Source: Lutraria lutraria
Taxonomy: Eukaryota > Mollusca > Bivalvia > Venerida > Mactridae
Assembly (NCBI GenBank): GCA_964023205.1
Contig: OZ026847.1
Coordinates: 13,461,182-13,525,181 of the forward strand
DNA: 64,000 nucleotides
Direction: 5' to 3'
Shown here: positions 1 to 12,324 of the stretch, piece after piece
How the letters are laid out: every line of letters begins with the position of its first letter
How positions within the stretch are numbered: position 1 is the first letter of the stretch
Made by a program: the position numbers and the translations under genes
The notes under the pieces: generated by a model
Databases searched by the model: none
Seen by the model: only the letters and a program-made list of their open reading frames with translations
Told to the model about the DNA's origin: nothing

Positions 1-2152
1 ACAGTACACCTACATGACAACTGTATGACTAGTACATGTTATTATCTTTACTTACACTAAACACCTACATGACTACTGTATAACTAGTATCTTTACTTAC
101 ACTAAACACCTACATGACTACTGTATAACTAGTACATGTTATTATCTTTACTTACACTGAACACCTACATGGCTACTGTATAACTAGTACATGTAATATC
201 TTTACTTACACTGTACACCTACAGTACACCTACATGACAACTGTATGACTAGTACATGTTATTATCTTTACTTACACTAAACACCTACATGACTACTGTA
301 TAACTAGTATCTTTACTTACACTAAACACCTACATGACTACTGTATAACTAGTACATGTTATTATCTTTACTTACACTAAACACCTACATGACTACTGTA
401 TAACTAGTATCTTTACTTACACTAAACGCCTACATGATTACCATATAATTAGTATCTTTACATACACTGTACACCTACATGACTACTGTATAACTAGTAT
501 CTTTACTTACACTAAACGCCTACATGACTACCATATAATTAGTATCTTGACATACACTGTACACCTACATGACTACTGTATAACTAGTACATGTTATTAT
601 CTTTACTTACACTGTACACCTACATGACTACTGTATAACTAGTACATGTAATATCTTTACTTACACTGTACACCTACATGACTTCTGTATAACTAGTACA
701 TGTAATATCTTTACTTACACTGTACACCTACAGTACACCTACATGACAACTGTATGACTAGTATCTTTACATACACTGAACACCTACATGACTACTGTAA
801 AACTAGTACATGTAATATCTTTACATACACTGAACACCTACATGACTACTGTATAACTAGTACATGTAATATCTTTACTTACACTGTACACCTACATGAC
901 TACTGTATAACTAGTATCTTTACTTACACTGAACACCTACATGACTACTGTATAACTAGTATCTTTACTTACACTAAACGCCTACATGACTACCATATAA
1001 TTAGTATCTTGACATACACTGTACACCTACATGACTACTGTATAACTAGTACATGTTATTATCTTTACTTACACTGTACACCTACATGACTACTGTATAA
1101 CTAGTACATGTAATATCTTTACTTACACTGTACACCTACATGACTTCTGTATAACTAGTACATGTAATATCTTTACTTACACTGTACACCTACAGTACAC
1201 CTACATGACAACTGTATGACTAGTATCTTTACATACACTGAACACCTACATGACTACTGTAAAACTAGTACATGTAATATCTTTACATACACTGAACACC
1301 TACATGACTACTGTATAACTAGTACATGTAATATCTTTACTTACACTGTACACCTACATGACTACTGTATAACTAGTATCTTTACTTACACTGAACACCT
1401 ACATGACTACTGTATAACTAGTACATGTAATATCTTTACTTACACTGTACACCTACATGACTTCTGTATAACTAGTACATGTAATATCTTTACTTACACT
1501 GTACACCTACAGTACACCTACATGACAACTGTATGACTAGTATCTTTACATACACTGAACACCTACATGACTACTGTATAACTAGTACATGTAATATCTT
1601 TACTTACACTGAACACCTACATGACTACTGTATAACTAGTACATGTAATATCTTTACTTACACTGTACACCTACATGACTTCTGTATAACTAGTACATGT
1701 AATATCTTTACTTACACTGTACACCTACAGTACACCTACATGACAACTGTATGACTAGTATCTTAACATACACTGAACACCTACATGACTACTGTATAAC
1801 TAGTACATGTAATATCTTTACTTACACTGAACACCTACATGACTACTGTATAACTAGTACATGTAATATCTTTACTTACACTGATCACCTACATGACTAC
1901 TGTATAACTAGTACATGTAATATCTTTACTTACACTGTACACCTACTGTACACCTACATGACTTCTGCATAACTAATATATTTACTTATACTGAACACCT
2001 ACATGACTGACATATAACTGGTATCTTTACTTACACTGAACACTTACATGATTACCATATAACTAGTATCTTTAGTTACATTATACACCTACATGACTAC
2101 CATATAACTAGTACCTTTACTTACGCTATACACCTACATGATTACTATTTTG
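1..2152. repeat. Minisatellite with 45-bp and 54/55-bp units
   Basis: About 45 tandem units share a core reading CACCTACATGACTACTGTAT followed by AACTAGTA. A short unit (45 bp) goes straight into ATCTTTACTTACACT. Long units (54 or 55 bp) carry an extra ACATGTAAT or ACATGTTATT. A marked variant unit (ACAGTACACC then TACATGACAACTG) recurs at 1, 221, 730, 1192, 1509 and 1727, which gives a higher-order pattern of roughly 218 to 509 bp. Units decay after about 1950 and fade by 2150. Because both unit lengths are multiples of three, long open frames arise; they carry no protein signal. The array may begin before the window. Confidence 0.95.
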
Positions 2153-4660
2153 ATAGTATTCCGTATACTAGACTTTAATTTGTGACCATTTATAGAGGGA
2201 AATAATAAATCGATACCTGGGTACACCTAATTTACAGGTTGTTTCAAAATATGTGATACAATAAGGATTCCTTGTGGAGACCTCAATTCTTCACACACTC
2301 TGTTGAGTAAAATACCGATGGAATTTTGAGACTCATAAATCTTTCATGAACATTACAATTCGAGAAAATTCCAAGTCACAGTGTTTTCTAAAATAGCAAC
2401 GTCTAAGGAAGGTGCAAAATCAATTATGTTTACTTTGATAGCCCTTTCCATTCGTTACTGTTGCATGAACAATGCAATAACGGTGTCCTAAAGATTGTAT
2501 ATTTACCAAGCTTCAAATGCTCAAGCTAGTTAATGTATTTTAATGCCATTATCGATTTGTGGCAGCCGATAAAAACAGTGGAAACTTAAAACACAGAATC
2601 AACGTCATTTTGGACAAACATGGACGTCACATCGAACATCTGTTGTAAATTTTGTAAGTAGTGCACTTTTATGAAAAAATAATACATGTCTTTAATTTTC
2701 TGTACAAAACTTTGTATGAATATCTTTTGAATGTGTTGGTGTTTTTCAATCCAGAAAAACGGCTGATGCAAACAAAAGTTTTATACTGTCGTAATGGTAT
2801 TGGGTATTATGAAACACACTTTGTATAAATCAAATGTATCATACATGAGCCAATATCAGATTTCGCCCGAAAAGCTGTCCTTTTCAATTTTTGATGAAAT
2901 GAATACACATTTACCTAAAATTAAACTTAAAAAAGGATTGTAACTGGATGGAGTATTATAATCCAGGCCATTTTCAGGTTAAAGTTTAGAATATATATTA
3001 CTTCTATGTTTGTCATAAACCTGTAAACTTCCAGATTTTCCTTGTCCCAAATGTAAAATCCCAATTTCAACTGTTTGTTTTGAACTTTTGTATTGCCAAA
3101 TTATTTTTTTCTATTTATGAAAGCAAAATATTACATTTCAAAAAGTATATTTGTACAAAATAAGTCTATAGTTAAACGTATAAATTTGCCATATAAACAT
3201 CTCAAGTTTGTCCCCAACTTCTTTATTCATAATGTCCTTCATGTAACGTTAGCATTGGTAGATAAATCCAGTTGGGTATATAGTTGATGTGTACTCTTCA
3301 AAAGGAGATAATATATTTCAAGTATGGCTACAGCAATGAAACAGACGTGAATTTTATATGCGATTTTAGAAAATACAACAAACTGATGAGTTGCCGGATG
3401 AATAAATTTGAAAACTGTCCTTTTATGTAACAAGTTTCTAATTATACAATTGATCAGACAGATCTCCTTCATATTGTTGCATATAGCACATATGAGTCAG
3501 TCATGCTTCACATGTTCAAAACTGTCTCCCTTTTCTTACTAATGTAATTAATGTACAAAATAACCTGTATGAGTAACATCTTTTGTCATTTAAATCTCCA
3601 CCTTCTTTCCTTCCAGTAACAAAATTGTCCGTCCCGTAACTTTGAAAATGGCTTTCTCATTTGTTAGGCAAATTCACGATGAATATACGAATATGTTATG
3701 TTTATTTCTTTGTGTTCTTTATATAACCTTCGTTAATTGTTTAATTGTTAGTTCACAGATTCATGATACAAATAAAATATTAAAAACTAGATTGTTTGTT
3801 AACAGTCCTTTAAGTAACATTTTATTAGTCCTTGCAGTAACAAGCATGTCTTTGATGTAACGCGCATTGATTCTATTGTTTTTGCGTTTCAGCTACTGAG
3901 AAAACTGTACAAATTGTACATAAATTGACAAACTATACCCTGTTCATAAAATAGGAACCAGAATATATGACATTATTACGTGGGTACGAAACATACTTAA
4001 CATTACTATGCTCATTTTTATTGTTTCATGTCATAACACGAGAAATGACTTTTTCACAGAGAAAAACTAGAAATTTTAAAGAGACATTCCGATAATTATA
4101 ATGACATTTGCGTACATTTATGAGGTAAAGTTTTGTTTTGTTGATAAAATCATATTATTTGAATCATATTTAAAGCAATATAGTAGTTACTGCAAGGACA
4201 AGCAATGATAACTATTCACATTCTGTCAGTCATAAGTAATGCTAAAGGGGTACATTTAAGTTGAAATTTGTAAAACAAACTTTTGAATACATTCCTTTAC
4301 CAGATTAGATAAAACTTTGCTGTGAAATAAGAAGTTCACATTTACAAAAAATCAGTATCAAGTTTTAGGCGAAATTTGATATCGGCTCACATATTACACA
4401 CACACACACATGTCATGACATAGAAAGATATGACTTTCTAAGTTTATCAGCAAAACTTATTCAGGTAGACTACTGTTTCAAGTCTTCTTTGGGCCATTTT
4501 ATAAATTAAACTTCCACACTTTATTTTACGGAGGCATATTACTGATACCATATCAGTGTACCGTTGTTTAAGTAATTTAGCTATGAAATAGGTTAAATCA
4601 TACTTGTTTTATACATGTTATATGATAATAATAATAAGGTCAATATATGACCACAATTTA
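2153..4660. other. AT-rich stretch without recognised gene
   Basis: I see no conserved protein, no convincing exon and no structural RNA here. A short (CA)n run lies near 4397-4411. The open frames at 2586-2771, 3093-3287, 3239-3472 and 3642-3860 resemble nothing I know and have ordinary AT-rich composition. Confidence 0.5.
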
Positions 4661-4667
4661 GTGTTAA

Positions 4668-5470
4668 ATACATGTTACATTATACTATTAAGTCACTATA
4701 TATAGTTAAATACATGTTACATGAAACTATAAAGTCGCTATATATAGTTAAATACATGTTACATGATACTATAAGGTCACTATATATAGTTAAATACATG
4801 TTACATGATACTATAAAGTTACTATATATAGTTAAATACATGTTACATGATACTATAAAGTCACTATATATAGTTAAATACATGTTACATGATACTATAA
4901 TGTCACTATATATAGTTATATACGTATTACATGATACTATAAAGTCACTACATATAATTAAATACATATTACATGTTACTATAAGGTCATTATATATAGT
5001 TATATACATGTTACATATAGTTATATACATGTTACATGATACTATAAGGTCACTATATATAGTTATATACATATTACATGATACTATAAGGTCACTATAT
5101 AGTTATATACATGTTACATATAGTTATATACATATTACATGATACTATAAGGTCACTATATATAGTTATATACATGTTACATGATACTATAAGGTCACTA
5201 TATATAGTTATATACATATTACATGATACTATAAGGTCACTATATATAGTTATATACATATTACATGATACTATAAGGTCACTATATATAGTTATATACA
5301 TATTACATGATACTATAAGGTCACTATATATAGTTATATACATATTACATGATACTATAAGGTCAATATATATAGTTATATACATGTTACATAATACTAT
5401 AAAGTCACTTTATATAGTTATATACATATTACATGATACTATAAGGTCACTATATATATAACATATATCC
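4668..5470. repeat. Minisatellite with 42-bp unit
   Basis: About 19 units follow the pattern TACATGATACTATAAGGTCA, CTATATATAGTTATATACAT, AT. The first half carries AAGTCACTATATATAGTTAAA variants; the second half is more uniform (AAGGTCACT, GTTATATAC). The 42-bp period (14 codons) keeps frames open on both strands, so long overlapping open frames in both directions are by-products of the repeat. Confidence 0.95.
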
Positions 5471-5752
5471 ACAATTTAGTGTTATATACATGTTACATGA
5501 TAATATATGTATATCCACAATTTTAGCGTTAGTTGTTATTTCTCCCTACTCGTCATTAATCAAGCTATAGTTGAACCTGTGAACTAAGGTCACCCTTGGA
5601 AATATCATAATATGGCCTTTATAGACAGGTGAAGTTTGTTCAGTCGCCGTCATAGGTTTGACTGGACTTTCTTTTGTTGCACAGGTCATGTTGGTGTTAG
5701 GTATTCCTCAGAGATTTCAGAGAATCAAGAAATATTAAGAATTAAGTTACCA

Positions 5753-6106
5753 TTAAAGGGGCATACACTACAACTGACAAACATTCTGTGAAAGTGTAAA
5801 AATGTGCTAGCTGTATATGTAAAACAATATATAATGGATAATTGCAGGAAGAATATGTGTCATAAAAAGACTAGTTTAGGTACTAACCGCAAAAAAAACA
5901 GAGTTATGAATAATAAATCACTTCCATCCAAAAATGTCTATGACTAAATGTATGTGTCACAAATACATATTTTTATGATTTTGTTTTTAATTGGATGAAT
6001 ATTTGGCTGAAACTTTCTTCGTCGGCTTTTTTCTTTACAAGCTTCTAATTTATCATCATTTTGCCTTAATTCTAAATGCACCAAGTTGTAGGATATGCCC
6101 CTTTAA
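5753..6106. mobile_element. TTAA-flanked MITE, piggyBac-like
   Basis: The left end reads TTAA-AGGGGCATACACTACAAC. The right end, reverse-complemented, reads TTAA-AGGGGCATATCCTACAAC. The 354-bp interval is therefore bounded by TTAA and has inverted ends beginning AGGGGCAT. TTAA targets are typical of piggyBac elements. The interior has no coding capacity. A second member of the same family lies at 56331-56846. Confidence 0.7.
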
Positions 6107-7329
6107 AATGAATGATCTTTGACATAAAGCAATGGATAAATTCTTGTACTGCAATCGTATTTTCTTTTTTCTTTGATATTTATAAATACACGGAAGAACG
6201 ACTATATATTGTGAATTTCTAAAAAGCCGAATGATATCTTCATTCTGTTGATATTTCAATGTAACCAAAACGATGAAATAATGAAGTTTGTGTTCGATGA
6301 AACATGAATACTTCACTGATTCTTTACTATAGCTGAGTTCACTACTATTAGGAAGGTGTAAAAAATGTTACGAATAATGAACATTTAAAGATGCACAGCA
6401 AATTATACTAAAGGTTACATTGATGTAATTTTAGCGGGCGACGGACAATGGATGGTTTTATTTTGGCGGATTTTTAAGAAATCGCCAATTCTTGACCACC
6501 GCCAATATTTAACTTTTAGCCCAGTCAATTTAAAGACGTATACAGTATCATCGCGTTAGTTGTTTTAAGGAAGTTTGTCTTTACATTTTAGTAATCCATA
6601 TTTAAATATAAGAATAAACAAAAACCTACCAGCTCCATCTTGTTAGTATTTTTCTATTTGTAAATAAAACAATCCATAATACGCAATAACCCAAATCAGT
6701 TTACTGATAAAAATACGATACAGTATGACACAGTCACAGCTATCTAATAAGACCTCATTCAATAATATTAATGTTTTATCAAAACTTCGCGATCGAACGC
6801 CCCCTGGTGCATATTTTCGAATACACTCACGCATTGGCGATAATTATTAGAAAGAACCAAATAAAAGATGAAATCTTCAGCCCTTCCAGTAGTACATCGT
6901 ATTAAAACATAATTTTAAACAACATTATGTATCCTAAAATTGTCATTTTTTATAAGAATAGAAATCTAGTTGCTTGTGTTTTTTTCTCATATATAACTTT
7001 TATTCCTCCATTTTCTGAAGAGTGATATGCATATACAAAGAAACATTAGAACAACAAGATTCATAGTACTGTTCACACTCCACACACACACACGCACGCA
7101 CATACACTCATACCAACACAAACCCGCTTACGCGCATTCGGACGGCATAAGTATATATTTTCATACAATTGCAGGCACAAAGTATGTACATGTACAAGAA
7201 CAAACAAACAACTATAAATTACGTATAGAATTGCACACATAAGTTCAAATAAAACACATGACAATTATAAATTGCACTAAATTACACACACGAGTCCAAC
7301 TTACACGCAAATACAAAATACCCCGAATT
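6107..7329. other. No recognised gene; CA microsatellite
   Basis: Unremarkable AT-rich sequence. A (CA)n tract with interruptions (ACACACACGCACGCACA) lies at about 7078-7105. Open frames here have low-complexity or unfamiliar translations. Confidence 0.5.
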
Positions 7330-7443
7330 ACACATATAAATACAAGTTACACATACAGTGTATAATTACACATATAAATACAAGTTAAACATACAGTGTA
7401 TAATTACACATATAAATACAAGTTACACATACAGTGTATAATT
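7330..7443. repeat. Three tandem copies of a 38-bp unit
   Basis: The unit begins ACACATATAAATACAAGTTA and ends CAGTGTATAATT. Three near-identical copies follow one another; the second has one A-for-C change (GTTAAACAT). Confidence 0.85.
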
Positions 7444-7706
7444 ACAGATACCGACGGACGGACTAAGAATACAGTTACGACCACTAAACAGTACCCCCTT
7501 AATGCTAACATCATTAAGGTAGAATACTATTATCGCCTGTCAGATGATATTAAGTAATATGCCATTTACAATAGCTTCAAAAAAAGTGTGCGAAAGAAGA
7601 ACGAAATGGAAGCTGAAGTATAGGAATATTACTAGTACTCATATTGCTTTTAAAATGTGAATTCAAAGTTTAGATTCATTTTATATAAAGTCAATATTGT
7701 GGATCG

Positions 7707-10202
7707 TTACTGTAAAGTTGCATGCACGTTAAGTAACTGCCTCATATATGAGGCAACAAAGCAAATTATTTCAGCATATTTCTCTGGGGTAACTAAATAA
7801 GACAGTCTTTGATCAACGAAACCTAGTAAATATTTTAGCTTTAACGACATGGTTGTACATTCAGTTAGTATATAATAGAATTCTGGAGATAAAACACACA
7901 TTTTCCGTACAAAAGAGTCGCGTAAACCGTTCATATCATTGTTGTTGCATTGAAACATTACATGAATAAGGTAGTCACTATGTGTCATGTTACATACAGT
8001 GCATAAAGTTTCTGTATTTGTAACTGGAATACAACAAGTTTTCACCAGAAAAGTCATGAGTTCTATACTGCTTGGCTTCATTAGCGCCACTCGCCAAAGG
8101 TTCGAAGGTGTAATGTCAAAATGAATTTCACGGAATCTGCTGAATTCTGGACACAAGTCCATGCGTTCTAGCCATTTACTATGTTCATATGAGAATAACG
8201 CATGTTTATATGTCTTTTTCCATGACAAGTTTGATGAAAATGTCATAGTTTTTTCAAACTCCAATATATGTTGTTCTATGTTGTACTTTCTCAGAATACG
8301 AACAATATCAGGTATAACTCCATAGTGCTTAGTGGAACTATTAAGTCTGAACTGAGATAGTCTATACAGGAACATTTTCAAGACAACATCTGTCGATTTC
8401 ATTCTACAAATAGACCCCAAGAAGTTCAATTTATGTTGGTCTATGTGCGCTTCGATAGATGTATACCCAAGAAGACTCTTCACCATGTCTGACCGAGTTC
8501 TAAATGGGAGTGATTGCATTCTTTTGAGACAATAGTGGTGAGTTGCCTCCAGGTGCCGCATGTCACTTCGGGATATATTACTCCACAAGTCGCAGCCAAA
8601 AAATGCTCTTGGTAGGACAGTTGAATTGTATATTCGAGCAGACGATATCGGGTTTATACCATGATTATGTATGCAATTGACACTAAACAGAGTTCCTCTT
8701 GCTACTTGGCGTACGTGGTCCACGTTGGCTGGAGTTTTACGTGATGTGCACTGTGTGATGCCCAAATGTTTGTATTCCGTTAACACTTGTAATTTTGAGG
8801 TCCCGTACATAATGCTGATATCTTGTGTTCGGGTCCGTCGTTGGTGGTTATGCACAAGAACGGCACATTTGGTTGGATTGTAAATATATCGCCACTTGTT
8901 TGCATAAGTATAACTCAGAAGATCAGAGAGACCCTTTTTGCTCAGTGATATCAGGACAATGTCATCGGCCTGAGTTGGTGCACAGAATGGTATATTATTT
9001 ATTTTCAGACCGCCTTGAGATTCACTTAATTGATTAAGTTATCCATCTAAGAACATGGTGTATAAGAATGGGGCACATATGCTACCTTGTCTCGTTCCTT
9101 GGAGGATGTTGAATGGTTCTGACAAGTGATGGAATGCCATAACACGGCTTGATGCTCCACTGAGTAAGGATTTGAATATTCTAAGGGCTTTTCCTTGAAC
9201 ACCAAAATGAAACAGTTTATACAGTACACCATTAATCCAGGTCATATCAAACGCTTTCATTGCGTCCATGAAACACGTGTACGCGAGGTCACCACGCTCC
9301 TGACAATAGTTGACTGCTTCCTGGTAGATCAGTGAAACCATTTTGCTAGATTTTCCCTTCTGAAATCCGTACTGCATTGGGTTAAGTCTGGTATTAAATT
9401 CACATTTTTCAAATCGGTTGAGTAGCATTTTTTCAAATAACTTTGACACAACAGGCAATAGGGATATGGCCCTATAATTATTCGGATCTGTTGTTGATTT
9501 GCCACTACCTTTGTGCAGTGTAATTGTTAGACTTTGTTTGAATTGAGTAGGCACATGTTCTTGACTTAGAATTGCATTGAATAGTTTGACCAAGGAATTT
9601 ATAACTCCTTCCCCGCCGTTTTTTATATGTTCGTAGGTTACGTTATCATACGATGGACTTTTTCCATTCGGGGTATTTTTTATTATTTCATTAAGTTCCA
9701 TGAAGGATATTTCCTTGGTGAGTGTTGTAGATAGCAGATTAGTCTGGTTACCGTTGCAGTGTAATTTTATCTCATTATCAACGTGCTGGCGGAACTTTTC
9801 ATCGAAGTTTTCATGACATGAAAATGAGTATAACTCAGTGAAGTATTCTTGCCATCCTTGTAGAATTTTATCTGGTTCTGTCACAGTGATGCCGTTAAAG
9901 GCAAGTTCCGTGCCATTGTGGTTTCGTTTTTTCCCCTTTTTTGAGTTAACTATCTTCCAGAATGATTTCTGGTCGATTTCCGCCAGTTTGTCAATTCGAC
10001 TGTATTCACTTTTCTCGTATATGTAAGCCGCCTTTCTTAGTGAACGTCTAAATTGTCGTTTCTCTGCTTTATAATTTTTGAATACATCGCCATTACTTGG
10101 TCGTCCGTGTGATAACCATTGCGCACGCGCAGCTTTCATCTTTTTGTGAATTGCCTTTAAGCCAGCAGTTGACCAAAATGGAAATCCAAAAGTCTGAATT
10201 TA
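7707..10202 (-). pseudogene. 5'-truncated LINE reverse transcriptase (LINE A)
   Basis: One reading frame runs from about 10200 down to 7707 and is broken only by a TAA at 9039-9041. Reverse-transcriptase landmarks appear in order: a pre-RT segment with GLKAIHKK, then NGKSPSYDNVTYEHIK, KGSGKSTTDPNNYRAISLLP, the first-aspartate motif FMDAMKAFD, the B motif GTRQGSICAPF, and the catalytic box as QADD (about 8955-8966) in place of the usual YADD. A Cys/His cluster (CTVC..H....H...C) near the C-terminus is common in LINE proteins. There is no apurinic endonuclease domain upstream, so the copy is 5'-truncated, as usual for LINEs. The stop and the altered catalytic box make it inactive. Clade not assigned. 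Confidence 0.88.
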
Positions 10203-11110
10203 AGATTGCATAGAAATTTATATATAATTACTCGCAGAACATAATCGATCGAAATGATTTTACTTCCTGGTGGGATTTAGTTTGGACAGTTTGCTAACAT
10301 ATGAATTGAGTTTCTTTTCCATGATTTGTAGTTTCATGATTTGTCTTTGTTTACTGATAATGTCAGAGGCACTATGATGGACTAGTCTTGTATCGGATCA
10401 AAGGCTGTTTTCATTTTCAAGATTATTATGAATGTATAATATATTCTTGTTTCCACTCATCTGCTAATTGTTGCTAACATAATTAGTCACATGCCAAAAC
10501 AATGTACTAGTATAATCTCATAGACATTATATCTATTGTTTGAACTGTGTGCTTACTTCCAGCTGATAGCATGCTAAATCTGAGATGGTCGTGAACAGTT
10601 TTCCTCCTATCGCATCGTTTCCCTCCCGACATCACCTCAATCCTTTGTGTCCTCATTTGGTTTTAAGTTTTTTAACGCCCTTTTCAGCAATTTTGTCTTC
10701 CATATTATGGCGGTGGCCAATTCTCCTAACAAGTTTTCCTGGTCGTTATTCTAACCTCTCCACAAGAAACCTGCAACTTCTCCGTATGTGGAAAAATCGA
10801 CATTGTAGTCAAATTTTCATGCAAGGGTATGACCTGCCGCGACCGGGAATCGATCAAAGATCGCCAGTTACAAATCCAGCGCATTTAACCATTGAACCAC
10901 GACCGCGGCCCAACATTCTAAGAAATACCAAGCAAGTCGCTTTCAAGCTTTTTTAAAATCTACCGTTTTGTATATCTACATATTTGATACCGCTCGCTAT
11001 AAAATGTTGATAAAGGAGGATAATGTTGGATATTGACAAAGACATAGATGTTATCTAGTCTTTCACAGTCGATTTTACAACCGTGTCCAACATACACATC
11101 GCAGAAAACA
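10203..11110. other. Intergenic stretch holding a tRNA-derived SINE fragment
   Basis: Apart from the tRNA-like segment at 10836-10912 I see no gene. The open frame 10585-10956 runs antisense through that tRNA-like segment and is not credible. Confidence 0.5.
10836..10912 (-). repeat. tRNA-derived SINE head
   Basis: On the minus strand the sequence starts GCCGCGGTCGTGGTTCAATG and ends GATCGATTCCCGGTCGCGGC. These look like a pol III A box and B box, and the GCCGCGG/CCGCGGC ends can pair. The anticodon arm is degenerate, so this is read as a SINE head or tRNA pseudogene. A related segment lies at 49943-50016. Confidence 0.6.
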
Positions 11111-11111
11111 A

Positions 11112-12324
11112 GTGTAAATCCATCATCCATCTACAAGCGAATCCGTAACTGAACGTAAACAAACTACACGTGGTAGGGCAAAATCTAGGTCGACAGCAAC
11201 AGCCAATCAGAGAAGAGCCCGGTCAGTCAATGCTATGCAACCAAAGAGCACGTCGTTAAAGAAAACAATGCCCCCGCCGAGTCAAAGTTCAGTGGGCGGT
11301 ACATAGGAAAGTTCAAGCGGTGTCCACAATAACAAAGACAATGTTGTAAGATTTGCATTACTGAATATTCAATGTTTAATTTCTAAAAGTAATAACAAAC
11401 TTCATTTTGATGAAATACGCGATATATTTGAAAGAAATGATATTATTTGTTTCACAGAAACCTGGGGTGGTATTGAACATGACTTTCAATATGACGGTTT
11501 TCAACATGTTATGTTAAATAGGGATGAAAAACTCAAACGTACTACAAGACATTCTGGTGGGCTATTGATTTATGTTAGAGATAAATTTGTGAGTAAAGAT
11601 ATGTTTTTGTTTCACTATAAAGACTCTCACTTGTGGGTGAAATTAGAATCGAAACACTTCGACTTTGACCGTGATCTATATGTTTGTCTCTGTTATATTG
11701 TACCATCAAACTCCAGTAGAAATAACATAATTGATGATAACATATTTGATATTTTTGTAGAGGATATTTTACATATACAAAACAAATATGAGGATTGTAA
11801 TTGCTATTTTATGTTTTTAGGTGACTTTAATTGTAGAGTTGGTACATTACCTGATTATGTGGTTGATGATAATGAATTTTTGCGTTAATAAGAATTTCAC
11901 AAGATACAGGTACTAATCCTTATGGTTATTTATTGCTGGAATTTCTAAAACAATCAGGCCTGAGGATAGCAAATGGTAGGGTTGGATGTCCTGAACAATC
12001 AGGAGCATATACGTTTGTCGGAAACAATGGTTGTAGTGTCGTTGATTACTGCATTGTAAACTCAGACATTTTACAATTTTTAATTCATTTGTCATTCATG
12101 AACCAAATGTATTATCAGATCATTGTTTGATGGAATTTTCTCTTAATGGTGGTCAAAATATTGAAAAAAATCATGAAAGTACTGAAAATAACGATTTTAA
12201 GCAGATGGGAAACTCATATAGATGGAAGAATGATTGTAAAGATACCTATGTCGAGAGATTGAATGATGAAAATTTTATGTCAAATCTAAACCAATTAATT
12301 CTACAAATTGATAATGCGTCATTA
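11112..12324 (+). pseudogene. LINE B, 5' part: N-terminus and apurinic endonuclease domain
   Basis: This is the first half of a LINE ORF2, interrupted after 12324. From about 11340 it reads as an exonuclease/endonuclease/phosphatase domain: ALLNIQCL near the start, a CFTETWGG segment, GGLLIYVRD, the core FLGDFNCRVG (about 11813-11845) and a downstream LSDHCLM. These match the Asn, Glu, GDFN and SDH landmarks of LINE endonucleases. It is dead: there is a TAG near 11305, a frameshift near 11885 and another near 12100. Removing the 12325-16020 insertion joins its frame to the 3' half at 16025. Confidence 0.85.

Noticed and set aside
754..1972. Open frames of 73 to 111 codons in the first minisatellite
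   Set aside because: Unit lengths divisible by three make frames open by chance; the translations are pure repeat.
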